A stretch of DNA of 64,000 nt from assembly GCF_003627815.1 (NCBI RefSeq), contig NZ_CP032698.1, forward strand, positions 1,860,001 to 1,924,000, read 5' to 3'. This document shows, piece after piece, positions 24,994 through 33,610 of this stretch. This stretch comes from Streptomyces hundungensis (GTDB taxonomy: Bacteria; Actinomycetota; Actinomycetes; Streptomycetales; Streptomycetaceae). Below the pieces are notes generated by a model. The model was not told where the DNA came from. It was given only the letters and a program-made list of their open reading frames with translations, and did no database searches. Made by a program: the position numbers and the translations under genes. The first letter of the stretch is position 1, and every line of letters begins with the position of its first letter.

Positions 24994-25404
24994 GTGCCGC
25001 TCCCGGACGGCGCCGCGCGGACCCCGGGCCGAACTTTGGACCCTGACCCACTGCCGCCCGCCGTGCGGGTGAGCGCGACCCCGGACGGACGCGATGCCTC
25101 CGGATGGGCGACCCTGTCCCCGGCCCCCCTCTCGAACAGGCGCGTCGGGCGCGCCGCCGAGGGGGCGGGGGTCCGCCGTCGCGGGGCCGCGCGCGGCCCG
25201 TACGGCAGCGCGTCGACCGTCGAGGGCTGGTCCTGGTCCGCGTCCATGGGACTCAATGGACCATGCCCCGCACCCCCTCGCATCCCGTACCCGTCCGGGC
25301 CGCCCTCTGCGAGAATCCGGCGGGGGCGTTCGCCGGGCTAGGCCCGGCATTCCGTGTGACCAGGACAGTGGTTCCGTGTGACGAGGACAGTGGGGGCATC
25401 GGGG
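24994..25404. other. 411-bp intergenic region with inverted and tandem repeats
   Basis: No convincing gene is seen. The divergent promoters of the YfcC transporter and the FAD oxidoreductase must lie here. An inverted repeat GTCCAT-N8-ATGGAC is at 25242-25261. A 22-bp unit starting TTCCGTGTGAC is tandemly duplicated (25350-25371, 25372-25393) with one mismatch, ending 11 bp before the oxidoreductase ATG. The duplicate carries alternative GTG starts for that gene. Confidence 0.6.
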
Positions 25405-26607
25405 ATGCGTGGAGGGCGAGTCGCCATCGTGGGCGGAAGCATCGCGGGATGTGCCTCGGCACTGGCCGCGCATCGCGGGGGCGCCGAGGAGATCACGGTG
25501 TTCGAGCGGGCGTCGGACCAGTTGGCCGACCGCGGGGTGGGGCTCGCGATGCACAACGACCGTTACGCCGAGCTGGAGGCGTGCGGGTACCTGGACCCGG
25601 CGATGCCGTGGCTCCAACTCACCAGGCGCAGTTGGTACGTTCGGGACGGAGCGGAGCCGCTGGGCCGGCTCGTAGGGACGCTGCCCTTCCCGTTCCGCAC
25701 CTACAACTGGGGCCCGCTCTGGCGGGAACTGCGAGCCCGCGTACCGCGGTCGGTGGACTTCCGGTCCGGCGCGACCGTCGAACGCCTCGAACTCGACGGC
25801 TCTGAGGCTGAGTTGAGCCTCTCGGGCGGGCGGGCCGAGCGGTTCGACATCGTCGTGGGCGCCGACGGCTACCGCTCGACGGTCCGCGCGGCCGCCTGCC
25901 CCGAGGTGCGGCCCCAGTACGCCGGCTACCTCGCCTGGCGCGGCTCCTTCCCCGTCGAGCGGCTGCCCGACGCCGACCGCTGGCCGGTGGAGGACTGCGT
26001 GTACGCGGTCTTCCCCGGCGGGCACACGGTGATTTACCGCATCCCCGACGGCCGGGGCGGCCACCGCGTCAACTGGGTGCTCTACTCCGCCCCGCCCGCC
26101 GACCACGGACTCCCCCTCGACTCCCCCACCTCCCTCCCGCCCGGCACCCTCACCGACGCGCTGCGGGCCCGCGCCCTGGAGCTCGCCGACACCCAACTCC
26201 CGCCGTTTTGGGGCCAGTTGATGCACCTGACCGAGCCGAGCGAACTCTTCGTCCAGCCGATGTACGACTTCACCGCACCCCGGTACGCGTCCGGGCCCCT
26301 CGTGCTGACCGGGGACGCCGCCACGGTGGCCCGGCCGCACACGGGTGGAGGCGCGGTGAAGGCCCTCCAGGACGCCACCGCCCTGGAGTCCGCGCTGACC
26401 TCGGCCGCGAGCCGGTCCGAGGCACTGGCCGCCTACGACGCGGAGCGCTCACCGATCGGACGCGGCATGGTCGAGCTCGGCCGCGCCCTGGGGCTCGGCC
26501 TCGTCCAGCAGACCCCCGACTGGAGCGCGATGGACCAGAACGGCCTGGAGAAGCACTGGCAACAAGCCGACGGTTCCGGCACGTTCGGCGGCCGCCGGCT
26601 CTCCTAG
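25405..26607 (+). CDS. FAD-dependent monooxygenase-like oxidoreductase
   Basis: A 400-residue flavoprotein of the aromatic-hydroxylase group: N-terminal dinucleotide fold VAIVGGSIAGCASALAA, central GADGYRSTVRAA motif, and the C-terminal FAD-ribityl motif LVLTGDAATVARPHTGGG. It would insert oxygen into or dehydrogenate an organic substrate with NAD(P)H; the substrate is unknown. ATG 25405 is preferred because the Rossmann strand begins five codons later; GTG 25390 within the tandem repeat is an alternative with a nearer GAGG. It stands alone, followed by a convergent lipoprotein gene. Confidence 0.87.
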   Translation: MRGGRVAIVGGSIAGCASALAAHRGGAEEITVFERASDQLADRGVGLAMHNDRYAELEACGYLDPAMPWLQLTRRSWYVRDGAEPLGRLVGTLPFPFRTYNWGPLWRELRARVPRSVDFRSGATVERLELDGSEAELSLSGGRAERFDIVVGADGYRSTVRAAACPEVRPQYAGYLAWRGSFPVERLPDADRWPVEDCVYAVFPGGHTVIYRIPDGRGGHRVNWVLYSAPPADHGLPLDSPTSLPPGTLTDALRARALELADTQLPPFWGQLMHLTEPSELFVQPMYDFTAPRYASGPLVLTGDAATVARPHTGGGAVKALQDATALESALTSAASRSEALAAYDAERSPIGRGMVELGRALGLGLVQQTPDWSAMDQNGLEKHWQQADGSGTFGGRRLS

Positions 26608-26637
26608 AGCCGCCGAAGCGGTGGCGTTGCCGGGACC

Positions 26638-27687
26638 TCACGGGACGACCACGGTCGGCTGCGCCGAGAAGTCGCCCCACCTGCCGTCCGGCAGCCTCGC
26701 CCGGAGCTTCACGCTGTAGCGGGTGCCGGGCGGGTCGGTGACGGTGAAGGTGTACGAGGTGAGGCCTTCGGGCGACGGGACGCCGGGCACGATCGTCGTC
26801 GTCGGGGCGCCGTTGAGGAAGAGCTGGTAGGCCCCGATCGCACCACCCGTGTGCGGCGGCACCCAGCGCAGGGTGATGTCCGTGCCGCTCCCGGACGGCG
26901 CCCGGCCGACGCTGGTACGCAGCCGTGTGGGGGCGATGCTGGGAGGAGCGCCGGGCGCGGAGGCGGTGGTGATGTCCACCGCGTCGCTGTCGGGCGAGGC
27001 GTTGTCCGCCGCGTCCCGGGCGCGCACGGTGAAGGTGTAGACGGTGCCGGGCCGCAGCCCGGTCAGTCGCGCCGAGAGGGTGGCGCCGCCGACGCTGTGG
27101 ATCCGGGTCCCCTCCTGGTAGACGTCGTACGCCGTCACACCCACGTCGTCGAGGGCGCGGCCCCAGCTCAGTTCGGCGGCGCCGGTGCCGTCCGCGCGGC
27201 CGGTGAGGTGCGCCGGCGCCGTCGGCGGGCGCTTGTCGTCGGGGGTCGCGGCCGGGGTGGTGACGGCGGCGGGGGCGCTGGGGGCCGAGAGGTTCCCGGC
27301 GGCGTCGCGGGCCCGCACGGTGAAGCGGTAGGAGGTCGAGGCGGTGAGCCCACCGACGTCGATCATGCTCAGGTCGGCCGGGACCCGCTTGGCCGTGGTC
27401 CCGTCGCGCAGGATCTCGTAGCCGGTGACCGCCCTGTCGTCGGTGGAGGGCCGCCACATGACGTGCACGGAGGTCGCGCTGCTCGCCTGCGCGGTGACGG
27501 CGCCGGGGACCGACGGGCTCCGCCGGTCCCGGTCCTCGCCTCCCCCACAGCCGGTCAGGAGCAGCGGCAGGACGAGGGAGGCAGCGAGTGGGGCGGCGGC
27601 CCTGGCGGCGATGCGGGCGAGGACTCCCCCGGATCGACGGCCGGATCGGCGGCTGGTTACACGGCTGGTTCGACGGTGGCGCAGCAC
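26638..27687 (-). CDS. Lipoprotein with three fibronectin type III domains
   Basis: A 349-residue secreted lipoprotein. A basic leader and hydrophobic segment end in the lipobox LLTGC, then three fibronectin III repeats follow. The first two show the W-x-P-STDD or LSWGRALDD strand and the Y-F-TVRARDAA end strand; the third ends in YSVKLRARLPDGRWG. Such domains are common in Streptomyces extracellular carbohydrate-active proteins, but no catalytic domain is attached here. GTG 27687 is preceded by a G-rich site. It is likely an envelope-anchored adhesion or binding protein; its partner is unknown. Confidence 0.85.
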   Translation of the reverse strand: MLRHRRTSRVTSRRSGRRSGGVLARIAARAAAPLAASLVLPLLLTGCGGGEDRDRRSPSVPGAVTAQASSATSVHVMWRPSTDDRAVTGYEILRDGTTAKRVPADLSMIDVGGLTASTSYRFTVRARDAAGNLSAPSAPAAVTTPAATPDDKRPPTAPAHLTGRADGTGAAELSWGRALDDVGVTAYDVYQEGTRIHSVGGATLSARLTGLRPGTVYTFTVRARDAADNASPDSDAVDITTASAPGAPPSIAPTRLRTSVGRAPSGSGTDITLRWVPPHTGGAIGAYQLFLNGAPTTTIVPGVPSPEGLTSYTFTVTDPPGTRYSVKLRARLPDGRWGDFSAQPTVVVP

Positions 27688-27847
27688 GGTCCACCCCCGG
27701 TCTTCAGGGCGCGGGGCGCTAAGTCGCCCGCCGCCCGCCACGGAAAAGGTCCAGACCTGTATGCCACGCCTGACACGGACACGGCAAGAGCCCGGACCGA
27801 AGGGGCGACACGCGATGAGTTTCCGCCCCCCGCGCGGTCTCCCCTCC

Positions 27848-28453
27848 ATGAGCAGCGAAACGAACGCCCACACCCCTCCCGACCTCGGCCCCGCGGCGGC
27901 CGAGCTGACCCGGTTGCTCGACGGGGTGCGCGACGACCAGTTGGGCGCGTCGACGCCCTGCCCCGCGTACGCGCTCCGGGAGCTCCTGTCCCACATCCTC
28001 GGCTTCGGCATCGCCCTTCAGCATGCCGCCCGCAAAGAGACCGGACCGGCCACCCAGGCCGCGCCGGGCACCGTGCCACCGCCCGAACTGCCCGCCGAAT
28101 GGCGGGAGTTGATCCCGGAAAACCTCGCCGTCATGGCCGCCGCCTGGCGGGATCCGGCGGCCTGGGAGGGCGAGACGCAGGCGGGCGGACTCACCCTGCC
28201 CGGGGCGGTCGCCGGGCGGGTGGCCCTGGACGAGCTGGTGGTCCACGGCTGGGACGTGGCCCGGTCCACCGGTCAGGACTACCGCCCGGCCCCGGTCGAC
28301 CTGGAGATCTGCTACGCCTTCCTCGCCCCGTCGAAGGACGACCCGGCCACCCGCGGCCACGCCTTCGGCCTCGCGGTCGACGTACCGGACGGGGCGCCGA
28401 TGCTGGACCGGCTCATCGGGATGAGCGGCCGGGATCCGGGGTGGCGGGCCTGA
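27848..28453 (+). CDS. TIGR03086-family (DinB/mycothiol-type) protein
   Basis: A 201-residue member of the maleylpyruvate-isomerase/TIGR03086 metal-binding group. The N-terminal helix has TRLLDGVRDDQLGASTPCPAYALRELLSH, with a metal-type His in the following helix, and LDELVVHGWDVARSTGQ supplies the second conserved His. Many relatives act with mycothiol, but this subfamily has no defined reaction. ATG 27848 fits the family N-terminus. ATG 27815, eleven codons earlier, has the better ribosome site and may be the true start. The gene is convergent with the pentapeptide-repeat gene, one base apart. Confidence 0.82.
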   Translation: MSSETNAHTPPDLGPAAAELTRLLDGVRDDQLGASTPCPAYALRELLSHILGFGIALQHAARKETGPATQAAPGTVPPPELPAEWRELIPENLAVMAAAWRDPAAWEGETQAGGLTLPGAVAGRVALDELVVHGWDVARSTGQDYRPAPVDLEICYAFLAPSKDDPATRGHAFGLAVDVPDGAPMLDRLIGMSGRDPGWRA

Positions 28454-28454
28454 C

Positions 28455-29294
28455 TCACCAGTGCGCGGGGCGCACCAGGGACGGCGGGAGCTTGGTCGTG
28501 GCGTCGCCCTTGGCCGCGTTCAGCTGGGCCTGGGTGAGGAAGAAGGCCTCGGTGAGATCGGCCCCGGACAGCCGGGCGTCACGGAAGTCGGCGCCGATCA
28601 GATCGGCGCGGCGCAGGTCCGCGCCGCTCAGGTCGGCGGCGATCAGAAAGGCACCCCGCAGGTTCGCGCCGCGCAGATCGGCGCCCTTGAGCCGCGCGCC
28701 CATGAGGTCGGCGCCCCTGCGATCCTTCTTCTTGCCCTTGAACTCGGCCCTGACCAGCTCGCTCGCCCTCAGGAGCAGCTTGTTGACCTTGTCGCGGTGG
28801 CGCGGCACGTCCAGCCCGACCAGCGCATCGGGGGCGAGCGCCGTGAAGGCCTCGGTCTCCGCGAGGGCCGCGCGCAGCTCCTTGTGCACGGGCCGCGCCT
28901 TCGCCAGCGTGAGCGCCTCGGTGACGTACCAGAGCAGCTCGTGGAGCTGGCGCATCACCGGGAACACCTCGAACATCGAGGCCGCCGTCTCCGGCGCCGT
29001 ACGCCAGTCGCGGCCCTCGAAGGTCTCCTGGGAGACCTTCTGGCCGGCGCCGAAGCAGTCGTACACCGTGCAGCCCTGGAAGCCGCGCCCGCGCAGCTCC
29101 CGGTGGATTCCGCAGCGGAAGTCCTGCTGGAGGTTGGGGCAGGGCTTCCCGGCGGGCTTGTCGATCGCGAAGTCGGCGGACGCCGCGTAGGCGAGGGCGA
29201 CACAGCACAGTCCGAAGCAGTTGCCGCAGTCGGAGGCGAGGGCGAGGCGGGTGGCGCCCGGGGGCGGGGCGGCTGCCTCGTGGTTCTCGGACAA
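28455..29294 (-). CDS. Pentapeptide-repeat protein with Cys-rich N-terminus
   Basis: A 279-residue protein. The N-terminal 80 residues hold a dense cysteine cluster ([23 protein letters not shown]), possibly a metal site. The middle is helical. Residues 190-255 form a pentapeptide-repeat beta-helix ([20 protein letters not shown] and continuing A(D/N)Lxx units). Start TTG 29294 is clear from an AAGGAG 9 nt upstream. Pentapeptide proteins can mimic DNA or scaffold other proteins; the role of this two-part architecture is unknown. It is followed upstream by a TMEM175-type channel gene on the same strand, 61 bp away. Confidence 0.88.
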   Translation of the reverse strand: MSENHEAAAPPPGATRLALASDCGNCFGLCCVALAYAASADFAIDKPAGKPCPNLQQDFRCGIHRELRGRGFQGCTVYDCFGAGQKVSQETFEGRDWRTAPETAASMFEVFPVMRQLHELLWYVTEALTLAKARPVHKELRAALAETEAFTALAPDALVGLDVPRHRDKVNKLLLRASELVRAEFKGKKKDRRGADLMGARLKGADLRGANLRGAFLIAADLSGADLRRADLIGADFRDARLSGADLTEAFFLTQAQLNAAKGDATTKLPPSLVRPAHW

Positions 29295-29355
29295 GCGGGG
29301 GTGCTCCTTCTGATGCGCTGATGACCTGCGGCGCCGACGACGACAGCCGTCCAGT

Positions 29356-30009
29356 CTAGTCGCCCAATTCCACGCTCCTGGCTATCGGGACCTTCAGCTG
29401 GTTGAAGCCGTAGTACACGGCGAGCAGACCGTGCACGGCGAGGGTCAGCGGGGCGGAGACGAAGGCGAGGGCGACCGTCGCCGGGTAGACGAGGGAGCCG
29501 ATCGCGAAGCGGGCGCGGGTGGCGCGGGCTGCCGTGTTGTCCACCCGGCTGTCGAAGAGGTGCCCGGTGCGGGTCAAGTGCCACCACAGCGCCTGGTAGT
29601 TGAGGGCCATCACGACCATGAGGCCGCTGTAGACGACGGCCGCGACGTGCGAGGCGCCGGGTTCACGCAGGTATTCCGCCATCAGCGCGGCCGGCCAGGG
29701 GATCGCGACCACGGTCATCAGGAGCAGCAGGTTGAGGAACATCAGGGTGCGGTCGACGCGGGCCACATAGCTGAACAGGGTGTGGTGGTTGACCCACATG
29801 ATCCCGATCACCAGGAAGCTCACCACATAGGCCGCGTAGGAGGGCCACATGTGGCCGAGCTCCCGCCACAGATGGTCGCCCGCGTGCGGCGGGACCTTGA
29901 TCTCCAGGATGAGAAGGGTGATCGCGATGGCGAAGACGCCATCGCTGAACGCCTCCACACGGCTGGACTCGGAACGGCTGGATTCAGTCACCCGGGCAAT
30001 GAACCCCAC
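29356..30009 (-). CDS. TMEM175-family potassium channel-like protein
   Basis: A 217-residue membrane protein of the TMEM175/DUF1211 family, with six hydrophobic helices. The family selectivity and packing motif [19 protein letters not shown] is present in helix 1. Bacterial members assemble as tetramers and conduct K+ with low selectivity. GTG 30009 is chosen for its GAGGGG 5 nt upstream; GTG six codons later is possible. The gene may be co-transcribed with the downstream pentapeptide-repeat gene (61-bp gap). No regulator is adjacent. Confidence 0.88.
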   Translation of the reverse strand: MGFIARVTESSRSESSRVEAFSDGVFAIAITLLILEIKVPPHAGDHLWRELGHMWPSYAAYVVSFLVIGIMWVNHHTLFSYVARVDRTLMFLNLLLLMTVVAIPWPAALMAEYLREPGASHVAAVVYSGLMVVMALNYQALWWHLTRTGHLFDSRVDNTAARATRARFAIGSLVYPATVALAFVSAPLTLAVHGLLAVYYGFNQLKVPIARSVELGD

Positions 30010-30176
30010 AACTGCCCCTCGCGCAACGGGAATTACTCCGCGACGGCAGCAGGCCCGCCGGGCGCCGCGTGACCTGGCGCTATGGCCCGGACCGGCCGGC
30101 CCACCGCGTCGATCCGCGCCCCCGGCTTCTCAACTTCCCTCTGCCGCAGGGGTGTACGGCCGCTTCCCGACAATGG

Positions 30177-30191
30177 TAGGAAACTTTCCTA
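30177..30191. promoter_or_regulatory. CsnR-like operator upstream of chitosanase
   Basis: TAGGAAA-C-TTTCCTA is a perfect 7-bp inverted repeat around one base, 39 bp before the chitosanase start. It matches the type of palindrome described for the ROK-family repressor CsnR of Streptomyces chitosanase genes, as I recall it. Confidence 0.7.
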
Positions 30192-30230
30192 ACAGAACAC
30201 CGGAGCGACGAACTCCTTCTGGAGGTTCAG

Positions 30231-31097
30231 GTGCACACCCCCCACCGCAAGACCACCGCACGTCGTACCAAGATCGCCGTCCGCGCCCTGCTCGGCACCG
30301 CTCTGCTCGCGGTCCCGGTCACGGCCTACGCCGCCGAGAACCCGGCCGGTGCGGCACAGGACAATGCGTCCGTGATCAATGCCGCCGCGACCGGGCTCGA
30401 CGACCCGGCGAAGAAGGACATAGCCATGCAGCTCGTCTCCAGCGCGGAGAACTCCTCGCTCGACTGGAAGGCGCAGTACAAGTACATCGAGGACATCAAG
30501 GACGGGCGCGGATACACCGCCGGCATCATCGGCTTCTGTTCGGGCACCGGCGACATGCTCGACCTGGTGAAGCTCTACACCGCCCGCAAGCCCGGCAACG
30601 TCCTCGCGAAGTACCTGCCGGCCCTGGAGAAGGTCGACGGGAGCGACTCGCACAAGGGGCTCGACCCGAACTTCACCAAGGACTGGAAGACCGCGGCCTC
30701 CGACTCGGCCTTCAAGCAGGCCCAGAACGACGAGCGGGACCGCGTCTACTTCAACCCCGCCGTCAAGCAGGGCAAGTCCGACGGGATCGGCACGCTCGGG
30801 CAGTTCATGTACTACGACGCCATCGTGATGCACGGTGACGGAGGCGACCCGACGAGCTTCAGCTCCATCCGCAAGCGCGCCCTCGCCAAGGCCAAGCCCC
30901 CGTCGCAGGGCGGCAACGAGACGACGTACCTCAACGCCTTCCTCGACGCCCGGGTCTGGGCGATGAAGCAGGAGGAGGCGCACAGCGACACCAGCCGCGT
31001 CGACACCGAGCAGCGCGTCTTCCTGAAGAAGGGCAACCTCGACCTGGACACCCCGCTCGACTGGAAGGTGTACGGCGACCCGTACCACATCGGCTGA
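30231..31097 (+). CDS. csn: Secreted GH46 chitosanase
   Basis: A 288-residue enzyme with a secretory signal peptide (basic ARRTK region, hydrophobic LLGTALLAVPV, likely cleavage after AYA). The mature protein is a glycoside hydrolase family 46 endo-chitosanase: the catalytic Glu is in VSSAENSSLDWKAQYKYIE and the catalytic Asp in IKDGRGYTAGI. It hydrolyses chitosan outside the cell. GTG 30231 has GGAGG 7 nt upstream. A perfect palindrome at 30177-30191 suggests repression by CsnR until chitosan oligomers are available, but no csnR gene is in the window. A strong terminator follows. Confidence 0.95.
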   Translation: MHTPHRKTTARRTKIAVRALLGTALLAVPVTAYAAENPAGAAQDNASVINAAATGLDDPAKKDIAMQLVSSAENSSLDWKAQYKYIEDIKDGRGYTAGIIGFCSGTGDMLDLVKLYTARKPGNVLAKYLPALEKVDGSDSHKGLDPNFTKDWKTAASDSAFKQAQNDERDRVYFNPAVKQGKSDGIGTLGQFMYYDAIVMHGDGGDPTSFSSIRKRALAKAKPPSQGGNETTYLNAFLDARVWAMKQEEAHSDTSRVDTEQRVFLKKGNLDLDTPLDWKVYGDPYHIG

Positions 31098-31110
31098 CAG
31101 CCCCACAGGG

Positions 31111-31149
31111 ACGGGCGGGTACGGCGCGAGGGCTGCCGCACCCGCCCGT
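31111..31149 (+). terminator. Hairpin terminator after chitosanase
   Basis: ACGGGCGGGT (31111-31120) pairs with ACCCGCCCGT (31140-31149), and an inner CGGC/GCCG pair extends the stem. Confidence 0.75.
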
Positions 31150-31274
31150 TCCGCTCCCTACGGCCCGGCCACGCGCGTGAGTTGACCCATTTCGCCTTAC
31201 GGAACCCTTGCGGCCCGTATTCTCTCCTTCACCAGATCATCACAAGTACCCCGATCGTCCGAGAGAGCCGCCGC

Positions 31275-31745
31275 ATGCGCATATCCAGCCCAGTTGTCCG
31301 CACTCTGCTCGTCTCCGGCATGCTCGGTGCGCTCGCCTTCACCACGACCGGTTGCCAGGACGACACGGCCAAGCCCGCCAAGTCGGCCAAGCCGTCGGCG
31401 ACCGCCACGCCCTCGCCCTCGGCCTCCTCGTCGCCGTCGTCCTCGCCGTCACCGTCGGCCAGCCCCACGCCGAGCGCGTCCCCCACGCCGACCGCGACGC
31501 ACAGCGCGACCCCGGCCGCGCCGCGCCCCGTCGCCTCCAAGCCCCCGGTCGTCAGGACGCCGCCGAAGCCGAAGGGGCCGAGCCTGCCGCCCCCGATGGA
31601 CGGCGGCGGGAACAACGGCGGGGGCAGTGTCTACTACAAGAACTGCACCGCCGCCCGCGCCGCCGGGGTCACCCCGCTGCACCGCGGCGACCCGGGGTAC
31701 GACTCCCACCTGGACCGGGACGGCGACGGCGTCGCCTGCGAGTGA
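31275..31745 (+). CDS. Excalibur-domain lipoprotein
   Basis: A 156-residue lipoprotein. The lipobox is FTTTGC after a hydrophobic helix. A long low-complexity linker of Ser/Pro/Thr/Ala (about residues 38-120) would span the peptidoglycan. The C-terminal 40 residues are an Excalibur calcium-binding domain (YYKNCTAARAAGVTPLHRGD, then DRDGDGVACE). Excalibur domains bind Ca2+ at the cell surface and often accompany nucleases, but here there is no enzyme domain. ATG 31275 lacks a strong ribosome site. The gene ends at a bidirectional terminator before the permease gene. Confidence 0.88.
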   Translation: MRISSPVVRTLLVSGMLGALAFTTTGCQDDTAKPAKSAKPSATATPSPSASSSPSSSPSPSASPTPSASPTPTATHSATPAAPRPVASKPPVVRTPPKPKGPSLPPPMDGGGNNGGGSVYYKNCTAARAAGVTPLHRGDPGYDSHLDRDGDGVACE

Positions 31746-31772
31746 CGGGTCCCGGCATCCGCCGGGCAACGC

Positions 31773-31808
31773 CGAGGGCCGCGCCCCCCTACGGAGTCGC
31801 GGCCCTCG
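31773..31808. terminator. Bidirectional hairpin terminator
   Basis: A perfect 11-bp stem (CGAGGGCCGCG / CGCGGCCCTCG) with a 14-nt loop separates convergent genes. Confidence 0.75.
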
Positions 31809-31841
31809 TGCGTCAACGGTCGCCGCTGGACGGCGAGTTGG

Positions 31842-33251
31842 TCAGTGCAGGGCCACCGCCGGTTCGGCCGCGGCCAGGGCCTCGGTCTCCGTCTCGGGCC
31901 GCTGCTTGCCGAAGTGGTTGAAGGCCAGGTTGAGGACGATGGCCACCACACAGCCGGTGGAGATCCCGGAGTCGAGGACGACCAGCATCTTGTCGGGGAA
32001 GGCGTGGTAGAAGTCCGGCTTGGCGATCGGTATCAGGCCGATGCCCACCGACGCGGCCACGATCAGCGCGTTCTCGCCCCGCTCCAGGGCCGCGGTGGAC
32101 AGGGTCTGGATGCCGCTCGCGGCGACCGAGCCGAACAGCACGATGCCCGCGCCGCCCAGCACCGGCAGCGGTACGAGGGAGATCACCGAGGCCGCGACCG
32201 GACACAGGCCGAGCACGACCAGGATGAGACCGCCGGCCGCGACGACGAACCGGCTGCGCACCTTGGTCATCGCGACGAGGCCGATGTTCTGGGCGAAGGC
32301 GCTGGCCATGAAGCCGTTGAAGAGGGTGCTGAGCACGGATCCGAGGGTGTCGGCGCGCAGTCCGGCGGCGATCGTCTGCTGATCGGCCGGGCGCTCGACG
32401 ATCTTCCCGAGGGCCAGCATGTCGGCGGTGGACTCCGTCATGCAGACCAGCATCACGATGCACATCGAGACGATGGCGGCGACGTCGAACTGCGGGGCGC
32501 CGAAGTGGAACGGCGTCGGGAAGCCGATGACGTCCGCGTTCTTGATGGCGTCCAGGCTGGTCTTGCCCATCGGGATCGCGATGACCGAGCCGGCCACCAG
32601 ACCGAGCAGGATCGCGATCTGCTGCATGAAGCCGCGCAGGAGTTTGCGCAGCACCAGCACGATGAGCAGGGTGATTCCGGCGAGCGCCAGGTTGGAGAGC
32701 GAACCGTAGTCGGCGGCCTTCGCGTTGCCGCCCGAGGACCAGTTGAAGGCCACCGGGAGCAGCGAGACGCCTATCAGGGTGATCACGGTGCCCGTGACGA
32801 CCGGTGGGAAGAAGCGGACCAGCTTCCCGAAGTAGGGGGCGGCCACGAAGCCGAGCAGTCCGGCGACGATGATCCCGCCCAGGATGACGGGGATGGCGTC
32901 GGCGCCGTGCTCCTTGCCGATGGCGATCATCGGAGTGACCCCGGCGAACGAGACCCCGTTCACGAAGGGCAACTTGGCGCCGATCCGCCAGATCCCGAGG
33001 GTCTGGAGAAGGGTGGCGAGGCCCGCGGTGAACAGGCTCGCGGCGACCAGGAAGGCCGTCTCTTTGGTGCCGAGCCCCACAGCGGGGCCGACGATCATGG
33101 GCGGGGCCACCACACCCGCGTACATCGCGGCCACATGCTGAAGGCCACTGGTGAACATTTTCAGCGGGGGGAGCGTCTCGTCGACCGGGTGCTTCTCGCC
33201 GGTCTGGGCGGGGTTGACTGCGAAGTTGCGAAACCTGGGCTGTGCGGCCAC
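31842..33251 (-). CDS. NCS2 xanthine/uric acid permease, copy 1
   Basis: A 469-residue nucleobase:cation symporter of the NAT/NCS2 family with about fourteen transmembrane segments. The family signature QNIGLVAMTKVRSR is intact, and the central NLALAGITLLIVLVLRK and ESTADMLALG segments are typical. It should import xanthine or urate for the adjacent degradation pathway. GTG 33251 is preceded by GGAGG at 8 nt. It has its own upstream region (33252-33610), and a terminator there separates it from the uricase operon, so it may be expressed independently. A second paralogous permease lies at 35051-36451. Confidence 0.93.
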   Translation of the reverse strand: MAAQPRFRNFAVNPAQTGEKHPVDETLPPLKMFTSGLQHVAAMYAGVVAPPMIVGPAVGLGTKETAFLVAASLFTAGLATLLQTLGIWRIGAKLPFVNGVSFAGVTPMIAIGKEHGADAIPVILGGIIVAGLLGFVAAPYFGKLVRFFPPVVTGTVITLIGVSLLPVAFNWSSGGNAKAADYGSLSNLALAGITLLIVLVLRKLLRGFMQQIAILLGLVAGSVIAIPMGKTSLDAIKNADVIGFPTPFHFGAPQFDVAAIVSMCIVMLVCMTESTADMLALGKIVERPADQQTIAAGLRADTLGSVLSTLFNGFMASAFAQNIGLVAMTKVRSRFVVAAGGLILVVLGLCPVAASVISLVPLPVLGGAGIVLFGSVAASGIQTLSTAALERGENALIVAASVGIGLIPIAKPDFYHAFPDKMLVVLDSGISTGCVVAIVLNLAFNHFGKQRPETETEALAAAEPAVALH

Positions 33252-33610
33252 GGCGGTTCCTCCGGTCGGTTACACGTCGGCGGTGGACGCGGGTGTCATG
33301 GAGGTGGTGCGGTGTGGTGCGTTGAGCAGCTGGAACAGGTGGTGCGGGGCAGTACGAACAGCGCGACCGGCCGACGGTGCGGGCCGGCGCCGCGGGGTGC
33401 CGCGGGGTGACGCGGGGTGCCGCAAGGGCGGTGCGGTTGACGCGGCTCGTGTCAACGCGCTTTGCATGAGCGGTAGTTGGGACGGCATTCACTGTTCCGG
33501 GGGGTGCGTACGTCCTTGTAGTACGCACCCCCCGGCCCAGCTGCCGTGGACCCCGCTCGGGTCCACGGCGACCGGCCGAGGGCCGTCCCCCTCGGCCGGA
33601 CTCCTTGGGG
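33252..33610. other. 359-bp intergenic region: operator-like repeat and terminator
   Basis: No gene is seen. A long inverted repeat GTTGAC-N9-GTCAAC (33436-33456) is a candidate operator for the permease. Three short GCGGGGTG(C/A)C repeats lie at about 33390-33422. A perfect 15-bp hairpin (CCGGGGGGTGCGTAC at 33497-33511, complement at 33521-33535, 9-nt loop) is the terminator of the leftward uricase-deaminase operon. Confidence 0.65.

Noticed and set aside
24994..25283. 97-codon minus-strand frame in the gap between the YfcC transporter and FAD oxidoreductase genes
   Set aside because: Compositionally biased, no ribosome site, and the region is more likely a divergent promoter region.
31845..33410. 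521-codon plus-strand frame opposite the purine permease
   Set aside because: The permease frame has an intact NCS2 signature; the opposite frame is Glu/Asp/Gly-rich without any known fold.
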